From: CAZPBN01 sp964584935
GTDB taxonomy: Bacteria > Acidobacteriota > Aminicenantia > Aminicenantales > Aminicenantaceae
Assembly: GCA_964584935.1 (NCBI GenBank)
Contig: CAZPBN010000007.1
Span: 66,865 to 130,864 of the forward strand
Direction of reading: 5' to 3'
DNA length: 64,000 bases
Shown: one piece after another, positions 63,156 through 64,000 of the stretch
How the letters are laid out: each line of letters opens with the position of its first letter
Numbering within the stretch: the first letter of the stretch is position 1
Program-made: the position numbers and the translations under genes
Notes under the pieces: model-generated
The model's database searches: none
Told to the model about the DNA's origin: nothing
The model's input: only the letters and a program-made list of their open reading frames with translations

Positions 63156-64000
63156 ATGCCCGCAAATAAAACTGAAAAATTTGAATTCCAGTCTGAAGTC
63201 AAACAGCTCCTCAATATCATCATTTATTCTCTGTACAAAAATAAAGAAATCTTTCTCAGAGAGCTGGTATCCAATGCAGTGGATGCTCTCAATAAAATAC
63301 AATTCGAGCTTTTAACGGACAAAGAAATTGAAAATAAAGACGCTGAATTGAGAATCGACATCTCCACCACCAAAGCCCAAAACAAGCTCACCATCGAAGA
63401 CACCGGAATCGGGATGACAAAGAAAGAGCTTATCGAAAACATAGGAACCATAGCCCATTCAGGAACCATGAATTTTCTTAAAAAATTAGCGAAATCAAAA
63501 GATAAGGAACAGGTCGATCTTATAGGAAAATTCGGAGTGGGATTCTATTCCAGTTTTATGGTTGCCAGCGAAATTCACATCTGCACAAAATCCTTTAAAA
63601 AAGGAAGCAAAGCCTATTTATGGAAATCAAAAGGAGAATCCGCCTATTCCATAGAAGAAACAGTGAAAAAAGTGCGAGGAACGCGGATAGAACTTTTTCT
63701 AAAAAAAGATGAAAAAGAGTTCCTTGAAAAACACAGGATAAAAAACATACTGCTCACCTATTCAAAATTCATTCCATTCCCCATTTATTTCGAAAATGAA
63801 AAAGTGGAAACCGCCGAAGCAATATGGACTCAGCCCAAATCCAGTCTAAAGAAAAAGGATTACATCGACTTTTATAAATTTTTTGAGAACACCCAGGAAG
63901 AACCGGAAACTTACCTTCACCTATCCTCCGATGCCCCTGTTCAATTCAATTCGATTCTCTTTATCCCAAAAACATCCATCGAAAACATCGGACTGTTTAA
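63156..64000 (+). CDS. htpG: HSP90 chaperone HtpG, N-terminal part (cut by window edge)
   Basis: ATP-dependent chaperone. The first 281 residues are present. The GHKL ATPase domain shows EFQSEVKQLLNIIIYSLY, NKEIFLRELVSNAVDAL, IEDTGIGMTKKEL, IGTIAHSGT and GKFGVGFYSSFMVAS, then the start of the middle domain (YIDFYKFF). The usual S-N-A-S-D-A has V for the second Ser. A perfect AAGGAGT lies 6 bases before the ATG. It is divergent from hslVU, so two heat-shock units share this intergenic region. The C-terminal dimerisation domain lies beyond the window. Confidence 0.96.
   Translation, partial: MPANKTEKFEFQSEVKQLLNIIIYSLYKNKEIFLRELVSNAVDALNKIQFELLTDKEIENKDAELRIDISTTKAQNKLTIEDTGIGMTKKELIENIGTIAHSGTMNFLKKLAKSKDKEQVDLIGKFGVGFYSSFMVASEIHICTKSFKKGSKAYLWKSKGESAYSIEETVKKVRGTRIELFLKKDEKEFLEKHRIKNILLTYSKFIPFPIYFENEKVETAEAIWTQPKSSLKKKDYIDFYKFFENTQEEPETYLHLSSDAPVQFNSILFIPKTSIENIGLF

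Overview
This is 64 kb of an AT-rich chromosome from a diderm (Gram-negative type) bacterium. The diderm reading rests on a BamA-TamB-SurA-like outer-membrane assembly cluster, a FadL-family porin, a PilQ secretin with PilM/N/O/P, lipoproteins with lipoboxes and an MsbA-type exporter. The gene mix (biotin-dependent carboxylase cluster, YicC, DUF465, an Asd-like protein, a helicase-nuclease fusion) fits an uncultured lineage such as Aminicenantota/Acidobacteriota or a relative. That placement is inference from gene content only. No phage, transposase, CRISPR array or rRNA operon was seen. Coding density is high and nearly all genes have recognisable housekeeping families.

Layout. 1-5.4 kb: 5' end of a succinyl-CoA synthetase beta gene, a small membrane protein, an ABC-2 exporter pair and SppA. 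5.6-8.3 kb: a secreted subtilase and an SH3/beta-barrel outer-membrane protein. 8.6-13.3 kb: a phosphohexomutase, an FtsB-like protein and a UvrD-type helicase fused to a RecB-like nuclease, in one operon. 13.5-17.6 kb: a membrane spermidine-synthase-like protein, a decayed DUF255 (YyaL) pseudogene and a membrane-anchored PCMT. 17.9-25 kb: coaD leading into pilMNOPQ and two lipoproteins. 25-33.7 kb (minus): a nucleic-acid, CoA and envelope operon with DUF465, an Asd-like protein, MsbA, YicC, Gmk, CoaBC, a family 4 uracil-DNA glycosylase and PriA. 33.8-34.5 kb: tRNA-Phe and intergenic repeats. 34.6-40.2 kb (minus): GalU, FadL, NifU-C, ClpB and an orphan. 40.4-43.7 kb: mutS and pgsA, divergent. 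43.7-52.2 kb (minus): TamB, BamA, SurA-like, FabD and YggS. 52.4-53.8 kb: a PurF-like protein. 54-58.5 kb (minus): transaldolase plus a split acyl-CoA carboxylase. 59-63 kb (minus): HslVU, an FN3 lipoprotein and a FAH-family enzyme. 63.2 kb to the end: htpG.

The most interesting features are enzymes that keep their fold but have lost the catalytic centre. PriA lacks a usable Walker A and part of motif VI but keeps all eight zinc cysteines. The PurF-like protein starts Met-Gly-Gly where the Cys nucleophile should be, yet keeps four candidate Fe-S cysteines. The Asd-like protein lacks the active-site Cys and a full dinucleotide-binding loop. Other points are several genes whose -10 box lies only 6-11 nt before the start codon with no Shine-Dalgarno (likely leaderless), a 35-bp tandem repeat with a palindromic core, and a dispersed GTAAGACG-type intergenic repeat. 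I found no multi-gene system that I would call undescribed.
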